This document shows positions 55,487 through 62,589 of a DNA stretch of 64,000 nucleotides, piece after piece. Where the stretch lies: positions 372,001 to 436,000 of the forward strand of contig NZ_BMRX01000001.1 in assembly GCF_014648855.1 (NCBI RefSeq). The letters are read 5' to 3'. Positions within the stretch are counted from its first letter, which is position 1, and each line of letters starts with the position of its first letter. Below the pieces are notes generated by a model. That model had not been told where the DNA came from. It did no database searches and worked only from the letters and a program-made list of their open reading frames with translations. The position numbers and the translations under genes are program-made. Source of the DNA: Streptomyces parvulus (GTDB lineage: Bacteria; Actinomycetota; Actinomycetes; Streptomycetales; Streptomycetaceae).

Positions 55487-56586
55487 GTGAGCGACGGAGG
55501 GGGCTGGGCCGAGGTCTGGGCGCACTGATCCCCAACGCCCCGACGGAGAAGTCGGTGGCCTCGGCGGCCCTGGGGAACGCGGCTTCCGTGTCCCCGGCGA
55601 CGATGCCGCTGCTGCCAAACGAACGCGGGGTGGCCGCGGCGAAGGTGGCCACACTGCCGCCGGTTTCACGTGAAACAGAGGAGCCGTCGGCCGTGTCTGC
55701 CGGCGCGGACGGTCTCAGGGCGCCGATGGGGGCGTACTTCGCCGAGATCCCCCTCGAAGCCATCACGCCGAACCCGAAGCAGCCTCGCAAGGACTTCGAC
55801 GACGATGCGCTGGCCGAGCTGGTCACCTCCATCAGGGAGGTCGGGCTCCTCCAGCCGGTCGTCGTCCGTCCGATCGGCCAGGGTCGCTATGAGCTGATCA
55901 TGGGCGAGCGTCGCTTCCGGGCCTGCCGTGAGCTGGAGCTCGAGGCCATCCCGGCGATCGTCCGTGCGACGGAGGACGAGAAGCTTCTTCTCGACGCCCT
56001 CCTGGAGAACCTGCACCGGGCCCAGCTGAACCCGCTGGAAGAGGCCTTCGCCTACGACCAGCTGCTGAAGGACTTCAACTGCACGCACGACCAGCTGGCC
56101 GACCGGATCGGACGTTCCCGGCCCCAGGTCTCCAACACGCTGCGTCTGCTGAAGCTCTCGCCGAAGGTGCAGACCCGCGTGGCGGCGGGCGTGCTCTCCG
56201 CAGGCCACGCCCGGGCGCTGCTCTCCGTCGACGACCCGGAGGAGCAGGACCGGCTCGCCCACCGCATCGTGGCCGAAGGGCTCTCGGTGCGGTCGGTCGA
56301 GGAGATCGTGACCCTGATGGGTTCCCGGCCGCAGAAGCCGCAGCGGGCCAAGGGGCCCCGGGCCGGCTCCCTGGTCTCCCCGGCGCTGTCCGATCTGGCG
56401 ACGCGGCTGTCCGACCGCTTCGAGACCCGGGTGAAGGTCGACATGGGGCAGAAGAAGGGCAAGATCACCGTGGAGTTCGCCTCCATGGACGACCTTGAGC
56501 GGATCCTCGGCAGCCTCGCCCCCGGTGAGGGACCCGTGCGGCAGAAGGGCCTCCTGGACGACGAGGGCGACGACGCCGACGCCTGA
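55483..56586 (+). CDS. parB: ParB DNA-binding CTPase
   Basis: 367 residues from a GTG overlapping the parA stop (GTGA). After a Gly/Ala-rich N-terminus (RRGLGRGLGALIPNAP), the ParB N-domain reads EIPLEAITPNPKQPRKDFDD, LLQPVVVRPIGQGRYELIMGERRFRACRELE with the arginine-rich CTP-binding motif GERRFRA, and LLENLHRAQLNPLEEAFAYDQLL. The HTH is CTHDQLADRIGRSRPQVSNTLRLLKL, and a C-terminal dimer domain follows. It loads at parS and spreads, condensing the origin region. A parS lies in its own gene. Confidence 0.97.
   Translation: MSERRRGLGRGLGALIPNAPTEKSVASAALGNAASVSPATMPLLPNERGVAAAKVATLPPVSRETEEPSAVSAGADGLRAPMGAYFAEIPLEAITPNPKQPRKDFDDDALAELVTSIREVGLLQPVVVRPIGQGRYELIMGERRFRACRELELEAIPAIVRATEDEKLLLDALLENLHRAQLNPLEEAFAYDQLLKDFNCTHDQLADRIGRSRPQVSNTLRLLKLSPKVQTRVAAGVLSAGHARALLSVDDPEEQDRLAHRIVAEGLSVRSVEEIVTLMGSRPQKPQRAKGPRAGSLVSPALSDLATRLSDRFETRVKVDMGQKKGKITVEFASMDDLERILGSLAPGEGPVRQKGLLDDEGDDADA
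55663..55676. other. parS site within parB
   Basis: Perfect GTTTCACGTGAAAC, translated as VSRET (PPVSRETEEP) in the linker before the ParB N-domain. Confidence 0.95.
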
Positions 56587-56599
56587 GGTACGGCCGTCC

Positions 56600-56642
56600 A
56601 GGGCGGGCCGTGTCCGGTGCATACCGGAACACGGCCCGCCCT
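56600..56642 (+). terminator. Terminator of parAB
   Basis: Long inverted repeat AGGGCGGGCCGTGTCCGG ... CCGGAACACGGCCCGCCCT with a 6-nt loop, 14 nt after the parB stop, followed by TTAGCTTT. Confidence 0.85.
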
Positions 56643-56738
56643 TAGCTTTGCGTCGGTGTCGGGGTCATCGCATCGTGGATACGATGCGAGCGGGATGCGT
56701 CATCACCTGGCAGTACCTCTGAGAGGAAGGCAGGGGCC

Positions 56739-56996
56739 ATGCGCATGATGGGCCGCACCGGACTGGTGAGCGCGGGCTTGGGGCTGGGCGCCGTCGGTGG
56801 GTTCATCGGCAGCCTGCTCAGGGAACGGAGCGCTCTGACAGCCGCTCGTGACGCGGCAGGCGAAGGAAGCGAGGAACAGCCTTCATGGGGCGCCGGCTCG
56901 TACCGCTCACGCTGGACAACCTTCAGGACCTTCCCCAGGGCTGTCGCTCGTGTGTCTTCTGGGAACTGGATCCCGTCAGCGGCGAAGCCGCGGTAA
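56739..56996 (+). CDS. Small hypothetical protein overlapping the GNAT gene
   Basis: 85 codons with GAGAGGAAGG upstream. The first 45 residues look like a small membrane protein (GRTGLVSAGLGLGAVGGFIGSLLRE, then an acidic stretch) and have good third-position GC bias; the last 37 codons lie in the shadow of the GNAT gene and look random. It may be a real short protein whose 3' end overlaps the next gene by 112 bp, or the leader of the GNAT gene. Not recognised. Confidence 0.35.
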   Translation: MRMMGRTGLVSAGLGLGAVGGFIGSLLRERSALTAARDAAGEGSEEQPSWGAGSYRSRWTTFRTFPRAVARVSSGNWIPSAAKPR

Positions 56997-57502
56997 AGGC
57001 CGGGACACCTGCTCTGGAGAAGGAGTCCTGGATCTCCGCCGTGCTGCTGGACTGGGGATCATGCGGCCGGGTGGTCTATGTCGACGACGTGCCGGTCGGC
57101 TTCGTCCTCTACGCCCCGCCCGCCTACGTACCTCGCTCCACTGCCTTTCCCACCAGCCCCGTCTCGTCCGACGCCGTATTGCTGATGACGGCGTTCGTGC
57201 TGCCGGGATACCAGGGGCAGGGGCTGGGACGGGTGATGGTCCAGACGGTCGCCAAGGATCTGCTGCGCCGGGGGTTCAAGGCGATCGAGGCCTTCGGGGA
57301 CGCACGCTGGAAGGAACCTGCCTGTGTCCTGCCGGCTGATCATCTGCTGGCCGTCGGCTTCAAGACGGTCCGGACGCATCCACGTCATCCACGGCTGAGG
57401 CTGGATCTTCGGTCCACGCTGTCCTGGAAGGAGGACGTGGAGATGGCTCTGGACCGTCTGCTGGGTGCCGTACAGAAGGAGCCCGCGCTGCGTCCGCTGT
57501 AG
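56885..57502 (+). CDS. GNAT family N-acetyltransferase
   Basis: 205 residues; GAGGAA lies about 10 nt before the ATG. GNAT elements: VDDVPVGFVLYAPPAYVPR, VLLMTAFVLPGYQGQGLGRVMVQTVAKDLL containing the acetyl-CoA pyrophosphate loop Q-x-x-G-x-G, and ADHLLAVGFKTVRTHP. A gene of this kind follows parB in S. coelicolor. The substrate, whether protein or small molecule, cannot be told. It converges on trxA across a strong terminator and a parS. Confidence 0.87.
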   Translation: MGRRLVPLTLDNLQDLPQGCRSCVFWELDPVSGEAAVKAGTPALEKESWISAVLLDWGSCGRVVYVDDVPVGFVLYAPPAYVPRSTAFPTSPVSSDAVLLMTAFVLPGYQGQGLGRVMVQTVAKDLLRRGFKAIEAFGDARWKEPACVLPADHLLAVGFKTVRTHPRHPRLRLDLRSTLSWKEDVEMALDRLLGAVQKEPALRPL

Positions 57503-57531
57503 GCGGGCGCCGGGGCCCGCAGCGTCATGAA

Positions 57532-57565
57532 CGAAGGGGCCGACCCTGACGGGTCGGCCCCTTCG
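57532..57565. terminator. Bidirectional terminator between the GNAT gene and trxA
   Basis: Perfect 15-bp stem CGAAGGGGCCGACCC / GGGTCGGCCCCTTCG with a TGAC loop between convergent genes; one base separates it from a parS site. Confidence 0.9.
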
Positions 57566-57566
57566 T

Positions 57567-57580
57567 GTTTCACGTGAAAC
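57567..57580. other. parS site between the GNAT gene and trxA
   Basis: Perfect GTTTCACGTGAAAC, starting one base after the terminator hairpin and ending one base before the trxA stop codon (57582-57584). Confidence 0.95.
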
Positions 57581-57581
57581 G

Positions 57582-57914
57582 TCAGTCGGCGATGAAGTCC
57601 TCGAGGTCGCGGACGATCGCGGCCTTCGGCTTGGCGCCGACGATGGTCTTGGCGACCTCGCCACCCTGGTACACGTTCAGGGTCGGGATGGACATGACGC
57701 CGTACTTGGCGGCCGTACCGGGGTTCTCGTCGATGTTCAGCTTGACGATCTCGATCTTGTCGCCGTATTCGGCGGCGATCGCCTCGAGGGACGGCGCGAT
57801 CTGGCGGCAGGGACCGCACCAGGCGGCCCAGAAGTCCACCAGGACGGGCTTGTCGCTCTTGAGGACGTCCTGCTCGAAGGAGTCGTCGGTCACTTGCTTC
57901 AGGGTGCCGGCCAC
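57582..57914 (-). CDS. trxA: Thioredoxin
   Basis: 110 residues from the GTG at 57912-57914 (AGTLKQVTDDSFEQDVL), with AAGGAG upstream. Active site WCGPC at 32-36 and cis-Pro in VMSIPTLNVYQGGE. It reduces protein disulfides and is itself reduced by TrxB, whose gene is 37 nt upstream in the same direction. The pair should be expressed together from the SigR-type promoter ahead of trxB. Confidence 0.97.
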   Translation of the reverse strand: MAGTLKQVTDDSFEQDVLKSDKPVLVDFWAAWCGPCRQIAPSLEAIAAEYGDKIEIVKLNIDENPGTAAKYGVMSIPTLNVYQGGEVAKTIVGAKPKAAIVRDLEDFIAD

Positions 57915-57951
57915 GGCGGGCTCCTTAACTGGTTGGTGCGGGGGATGGAGG

Positions 57952-58920
57952 TCAGACGGCGGTCTTCTCGGGCTCCGCCTTGTCCTCGTCGCTGAGTGCG
58001 GCGAGGTAGCGCTCGGCGTCGAGAGCGGCGGAGCAGCCCGTGCCGGCGGCGGTGATCGCCTGGCGGTACGTGTGGTCGACCACGTCACCGGCGCCGAAGA
58101 CGCCCGTCAGGTTGGTGCGCGTCGACGGAGCCTCGACCTTCAGGTAGCCCTCCGAGTCCAGGTCGAGCTGGCCCTTGAAGAGCTCGGTCCGCGGGTCGTG
58201 GCCGATGGCGATGAACAGGCCGGTCACCGGCAGGTCGGAAAGCTCGCCGGTCTTCACGTTGCGCAGCTTGAGGCCGGACAGCTTCTGGTCGCCCTGGACT
58301 TCCGCGATCTCGCTGTCCCAGACGAAGGAGATCTTCGGGTCGGCGAAGGCGCGCTCCTGCATCGCCTTCGAGGCCCGCAGGGTGTCCCGGCGGTGGACGA
58401 TGGTCACGGACTTGGCGAAGCGGGAGAGGAACGTCGCTTCCTCCATCGCCGTGTCGCCGCCGCCGATCACTGCGATGTCCTGGTCCTTGAAGAAGAACCC
58501 GTCACAGGTCGCGCACCAGGAGACGCCGCGTCCGGACAGGGCGTCCTCGTTCGGCAGGCCGAGCTTGCGGTGCTGAGAGCCGGTGGTGACGATGACGGCC
58601 TTGGCCCGGTGAACCGTGCCCGCGGTGTCGGTGACGGTCTTGATCTCACCGGACAGGTCGACGGCGACGACGTCGTCCGGGATCAGCTCGGCGCCGAAGC
58701 GCTCCGCCTGGGCGCGCATGTTGTCCATGAGCTCGGGGCCCATGATGCCGTCCTGGAAGCCGGGGAAGTTCTCCACCTCGGTGGTGTTCATCAGCGCTCC
58801 GCCCGCGGTGACGGCTCCCTCGAACACCAGCGGCTTCAGCGACGCGCGCGCGGTGTACAGCGCCGCCGTGTAGCCGGCGGGCCCGGAGCCGATGATGATC
58901 ACGTTTCGGACGTCGCTCAC
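57952..58920 (-). CDS. trxB: Thioredoxin reductase
   Basis: 322 residues from the GTG at 58918-58920 ([20 protein letters not shown]), with GAGGAA 8 nt upstream. FAD motif GSGPAG, redox-active CATC (C136 and C139), NADPH motif [12 protein letters not shown] and the end [23 protein letters not shown]. The enzyme transfers electrons from NADPH to TrxA. In S. coelicolor this operon is a classic target of the thiol-stress sigma factor SigR, and a matching promoter is present here. Confidence 0.97.
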   Translation of the reverse strand: MSDVRNVIIIGSGPAGYTAALYTARASLKPLVFEGAVTAGGALMNTTEVENFPGFQDGIMGPELMDNMRAQAERFGAELIPDDVVAVDLSGEIKTVTDTAGTVHRAKAVIVTTGSQHRKLGLPNEDALSGRGVSWCATCDGFFFKDQDIAVIGGGDTAMEEATFLSRFAKSVTIVHRRDTLRASKAMQERAFADPKISFVWDSEIAEVQGDQKLSGLKLRNVKTGELSDLPVTGLFIAIGHDPRTELFKGQLDLDSEGYLKVEAPSTRTNLTGVFGAGDVVDHTYRQAITAAGTGCSAALDAERYLAALSDEDKAEPEKTAV

Positions 58921-58993
58921 GGCTGCATTCCTCGTCTCTGGACTGGCTTCTTCGGGGCCGGGTGAAGCTGCACTCGGAACTCTCACCCCACCT

Positions 58994-59019
58994 AACGGAT
59001 CCTACGGGGCGCGCATTCC
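58994..59019 (-). promoter_or_regulatory. SigR-type promoter of trxB
   Basis: Leftward GGAAT (59015-59019) and GTT (58994-58996) separated by exactly 18 nt, the consensus of SigR (thiol-oxidative stress) promoters. The -10 is 74 nt upstream of the trxB start. Confidence 0.85.
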
Positions 59020-59077
59020 CGCCGTGCCCGGGCACACGGCAACAGCCCAGGGCGCCGGCTGGAAGGGGGGGCGGCCG

Positions 59078-59995
59078 TTACGGACGCGCGACGGACTGCT
59101 GCAGGAGGACCTGGGCCTTGCCGACGGCGGGCTCCTTCTCACACGCGGAGTCGACGACGTAGGCGTTGACCCTGGAGTCGTTGGTGGCGTCGGGCAGGAC
59201 GACGAGCAGGACGTCCTTGCCTTCGTAGACGCCTTTCTCCGTGGCGATCGCCGCGTCGTCGCGGCCGATGCCCCGCTGGATGCACTCCGGGACCGTCGGC
59301 TGCTTGAAGACGTGGTTCTCGCCGGTCTCGTCGCCGCTCCCCGACTCCGTGCCGAAGGTGCGGGGAGTACGCGGTCCGCTTTCGTCGGCCGGCCCGGTCG
59401 CGAGGAGACCCGAGACCTTCTCCTGGAGCTTCCCCTCGGAGAGGGTGTCGGGCGGCGCCGACTGCTGCCCGTGAGCGGTGTCGTCCGAGGGGCCGTTCCC
59501 GGTGAGGGAGGACACGACGACAGAGCCGAGGCCGATGGCGGCCGCGGCGGCCACCGCCCCGAGTACGGCGATGCGGCGCCTGCCACCGCGTCGCCGGTCC
59601 TTGCGCCCCGGCCCGGTGGAGGAGGAGCGGGCATGTCCGGCCGGACGGTCGACTGCCGCCGGGACCGTCTCCGATCCGGGGACCGATGTTTCACGTGAAA
59701 CACGAGCGCCGCCGTCACCGGACGCGGCTTCCTGGGCGGTGGTGCTCGGCGGAGCCTCGGCCGCGAGGGCGGCGTCTATGCGCTCGGCCACGTCGTCCGG
59801 CATCCGCACCGGCTCCGGCAGGGCGCCGAGCAGTCCCTGGATCTCCTCCAGCGACGCGTAGACGTCCGCGCAGAGGTCGCAGCCCTCCATGTGCCGCCGT
59901 ATGTCGTTGGTGCGAACGGTCGGCAGGAGGCCCTCGGCGAGGTCGGCGATCTCCGCGACGTCCGGGTGCCCGGCCTTGTCTGTCGTCGACGACAT
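59078..59995 (-). CDS. Membrane anti-sigma-factor-like protein next to sigM
   Basis: 305 residues; its ATG overlaps the sigM stop as TGATG. The N-terminus DVAEIADLAEGLLP...DIRRHMEGCDLCADVYASLEEIQ holds an HxxxCxxC motif as in zinc-binding anti-sigma factors. A long disordered part, one membrane helix (IAVLGAVAAAAAIGLGSVVV) and an external domain with VPECIQRGIGR and YVVDSACEKE follow. The topology and coupling suggest it holds SigM at the membrane. A parS lies inside the disordered coding part (VSRET). Partnership with SigM is inferred. Confidence 0.87.
   Translation of the reverse strand: MSSTTDKAGHPDVAEIADLAEGLLPTVRTNDIRRHMEGCDLCADVYASLEEIQGLLGALPEPVRMPDDVAERIDAALAAEAPPSTTAQEAASGDGGARVSRETSVPGSETVPAAVDRPAGHARSSSTGPGRKDRRRGGRRRIAVLGAVAAAAAIGLGSVVVSSLTGNGPSDDTAHGQQSAPPDTLSEGKLQEKVSGLLATGPADESGPRTPRTFGTESGSGDETGENHVFKQPTVPECIQRGIGRDDAAIATEKGVYEGKDVLLVVLPDATNDSRVNAYVVDSACEKEPAVGKAQVLLQQSVARP
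59688..59701. other. parS site within the anti-sigma-like gene
   Basis: Perfect GTTTCACGTGAAAC; on the coding (minus) strand it reads VSRET in a disordered linker (GARVSRETSVPG). Confidence 0.95.
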
Positions 59996-60720
59996 CACGC
60001 TCGTCCACCTCCGCCCTTCACTGCGGCTGAATCGCTCGGGCCATTCTCCGGTGGGCCCGCACGGTGCGGTCCCGCTGCCGGTGGGACGGATGTCCCCGGC
60101 GTCCGGTTCCGCTCCGTGCCGGACTTCCCGTCCTCGCCGCCGCCGTCCGGACGCAGATGAGTCACCTGCGGGAGGAGTCTGGCCCGGCCACGCGCGCACC
60201 GGCTCTTGATCGTGCCGGTCGGCACGTCGAGGATCCGGGCGGCCTCGGCGACGGGGTAGCCCTGCATGTCCACCAACACCAGGGCGGCCCGCTGATCGGC
60301 CGGCAGGGTGTCCAGGGCCTTCAGCAGCTGCCGGTGCAGGTCGTTGCGCTCGGCGGGGGCGGCGGCGGACTCGTGCGGCTCCAGGAGCTGCTCCAGGCGC
60401 TCGGTGTCGTCCACCGGGGAGGTCTTCCGGGAGGCGGCCTTGCGCGCCCGGTCCAGGCAGGCGTTCACCGTGATCCGGTGCAGCCACGTCGTGACGGCCG
60501 CCTGACCGCGGAAGGTGTGGGCGGCCCGGTAGGCGGACACGAGCGCGTCCTGCACGGCGTCGGCCGCCTCCTCCCGGTCCCCCAGCGTCCGCAGGGCCAC
60601 GGCCCAGAGGCGGTCGCGGTGCCGGCGTACCAGCTCACCGAAGGCGTCGGGACGGCCGTCGACATGCCCGGCCAAGAGGTCCTGATCGCTCATGTCGCCG
60701 AGCGAAGGCTCTTCCTGCAC
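59995..60720 (-). CDS. sigM: ECF RNA polymerase sigma factor SigM
   Basis: 241 residues from a GTG with GGGAGGGG upstream. Region 2: DAFGELVRRHRDRLWAVALRTLGDREEAADAVQDALVSAYRAAHTFRG; region 4: LPADQRAALVLVDMQGYPVAEAARILDVPTGTIKSRCARGRARL. A charged, Pro/Gly-rich tail of about 55 residues follows region 4. The order trxB, anti-sigma-like gene, sigM, pseudokinase, murJ matches S. coelicolor (sigM SCO3892). Promoter targets cannot be judged here. Confidence 0.93.
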   Translation of the reverse strand: MQEEPSLGDMSDQDLLAGHVDGRPDAFGELVRRHRDRLWAVALRTLGDREEAADAVQDALVSAYRAAHTFRGQAAVTTWLHRITVNACLDRARKAASRKTSPVDDTERLEQLLEPHESAAAPAERNDLHRQLLKALDTLPADQRAALVLVDMQGYPVAEAARILDVPTGTIKSRCARGRARLLPQVTHLRPDGGGEDGKSGTERNRTPGTSVPPAAGPHRAGPPENGPSDSAAVKGGGGRA

Positions 60721-60755
60721 GAATCCCCTCCCGCCGCGGGTGTCTCACGAACGTG

Positions 60756-62450
60756 TCAGCTGGTCACCTTGACGTCCACTACCCGTCCGCGGAAATTGCC
60801 GTCGTCCGTCGCCGGCAGCTGGGTCAGCCAGACCAGCAGGTAGCGAGCCTGGACGGGCTCACCCGGCTTGAGCGTCACCGTCGTACCGGAGCCTTCGGCG
60901 GCCTTCGTGAAGGCGTTCAGGCTCTGCGGCTCGACGGTGTCCCTCCCCGCGGTGCGCAGCTCCACGGAGGTGGTGCCGACGAACGACACGGTCACCTCGC
61001 CGACCTGCTGGACCTTGCCGAGGTCCAGGACGACACCGAGCCCCGACTTCAGGCGGCCGAAGTCGGCGCTCTTGTAGTAGTCGGTCTGCCAGTAGGTGCC
61101 GGAAGAGCCGTCGTACACGTTGCCGACGTCGGACGGCTTCTCGGAGCCGTCGCCGAGCGGGTCGAAGTCACGGGCCGCGCTGATGGCGACGGGCTGCCCG
61201 GCCGCCGGCTTCTTCGGGCTCTTGTCGTCGTCCCCGTCGGTCGTCTGCGTCTGGTTCTGGTCGTCGGACTTGCCGCCGCGCTCCATGAGCGCGTCCGCCA
61301 GCTGCCAGCTGCCGAGGCCCAGGGCGGCGATCAGCAGCGCGGAGACGCTCCACTTCAGCGCCTTGCCGGTGCGGCTCTGGAGCGGCGGCGGCGGGGACGA
61401 GACCGGCTGGGTGACGCCGGGGCGAGAAGCCGTACGGCCGTAGGCGCCCTGCTGGTAAGCGGTGCGCTGGTAGTCCGGCGGGGCGGCGTAGGACGGCTCC
61501 GGCGGGCGGATGCGGGGCATCTCCCCGATCGCCTTCACCAACTCCTCGGGCGTGGTGCACGGGGCCTCGTGCCGGGAGGCGGTCGCCCCGTCGTTGGCGA
61601 GTGCGCGCATCGCCAGCTCGGACAGACCGCGGTGCACGCCGGCCCGCACCTGGTCCGGCGGGATCAGCCCGATGTCCTTGGGCAGCCCGGCCAGACCGTG
61701 TGCGTCGCTCTCGTACGGCCAGCGCTGGGTGATCGTGGCGTACAGCAGGGCGCCGATGGCCTCCGTGTCGGTGCGCTGGGGGGACGTGGAACTGATGCCG
61801 CGCAGGGCGGCGTTGACGGCGAGGCCGCGGATCCGCCACTGGCCCGACGACGTGCGCAGCACCGCGTTGGGGCTCAGCCGCAGATGGGCGAGGCCCTCAC
61901 GGTGCGCGGCCGCCATGGCGGAGGAGACCTGACTGACCATCTGGTAGGCGTCGTACACCTCCAGCGGGCCGGAGGCGAGCAGCGCGGTCAGCTCGGTGGC
62001 GTCGGGGAGCCACTCGTGGACGACGTAGACGAGGTCGTTGTCCTCGACGGCGTCCAGCACCTGGACGAAGCGCGGGTCGCCGAGCAGCGCGGAGGAGCGG
62101 GCCGCGGCCAGCACCGAGCGGGCCCGCGGATGGTCCGACGGAAGGATGTGGACCCCGACGGCACGGCGCAGCTTCTCGTCCACGGCCCGCCAACTGCTGA
62201 AGCCGTCCAGACGGGTGACGCACTCCTCGAGGCGGTACCGTCTGGCGAGCTTGTGCCCGCTGTGCAGTTCGGGCGGCGAGACCTTGCCGGCTTGCTCGCT
62301 CGCGGGGGTCCCCTGTACCTCGTCGCTGTCCGTGTCCCGCTCCCGGTTGTTGGCCACCCCGTCGGCCGTGGACTGGTCCGCCTCCGCGGTCAGCGGCTCG
62401 TCACCGCTGTTGTCTGCCACGTCGACGGCAGCTGTGCTCCGTTCCGCCAC
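60756..62450 (-). CDS. Membrane pseudokinase with C-terminal discoidin-like domain (MurJ partner)
   Basis: 564 residues from the GTG at 62448-62450, with AGGAA upstream. After a disordered N-terminus comes a kinase-like domain (about 65-330) that lacks essential residues: the HRD position reads AHLRLSPNAVL and there is no DFG, only IRGLAVNAAL. One membrane helix (WSVSALLIAALGLGSWQL) follows, then an external domain with FDPLGDGSEKPSDVGNVYDGSSGTYWQTDYY resembling a ligand-binding discoidin fold. In mycobacteria the same two domains are fused to MurJ and the pseudokinase is phosphorylated by PknB and bound by FhaA. Here the gene directly follows murJ. Confidence 0.9.
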   Translation of the reverse strand: MAERSTAAVDVADNSGDEPLTAEADQSTADGVANNRERDTDSDEVQGTPASEQAGKVSPPELHSGHKLARRYRLEECVTRLDGFSSWRAVDEKLRRAVGVHILPSDHPRARSVLAAARSSALLGDPRFVQVLDAVEDNDLVYVVHEWLPDATELTALLASGPLEVYDAYQMVSQVSSAMAAAHREGLAHLRLSPNAVLRTSSGQWRIRGLAVNAALRGISSTSPQRTDTEAIGALLYATITQRWPYESDAHGLAGLPKDIGLIPPDQVRAGVHRGLSELAMRALANDGATASRHEAPCTTPEELVKAIGEMPRIRPPEPSYAAPPDYQRTAYQQGAYGRTASRPGVTQPVSSPPPPLQSRTGKALKWSVSALLIAALGLGSWQLADALMERGGKSDDQNQTQTTDGDDDKSPKKPAAGQPVAISAARDFDPLGDGSEKPSDVGNVYDGSSGTYWQTDYYKSADFGRLKSGLGVVLDLGKVQQVGEVTVSFVGTTSVELRTAGRDTVEPQSLNAFTKAAEGSGTTVTLKPGEPVQARYLLVWLTQLPATDDGNFRGRVVDVKVTS

Positions 62451-62589
62451 CGTCGTTCCTGCCTCCCCATTCGATGCGCGTCGGCCGACTCCCGATGTGC
62501 GCGTCCGACGCCGAACCCAATTGTGCCCACAGTCCGGCGCTATGCACGACACACGGCGGCGGACGATGGTTGTGCGCCTACCCCGCGTG

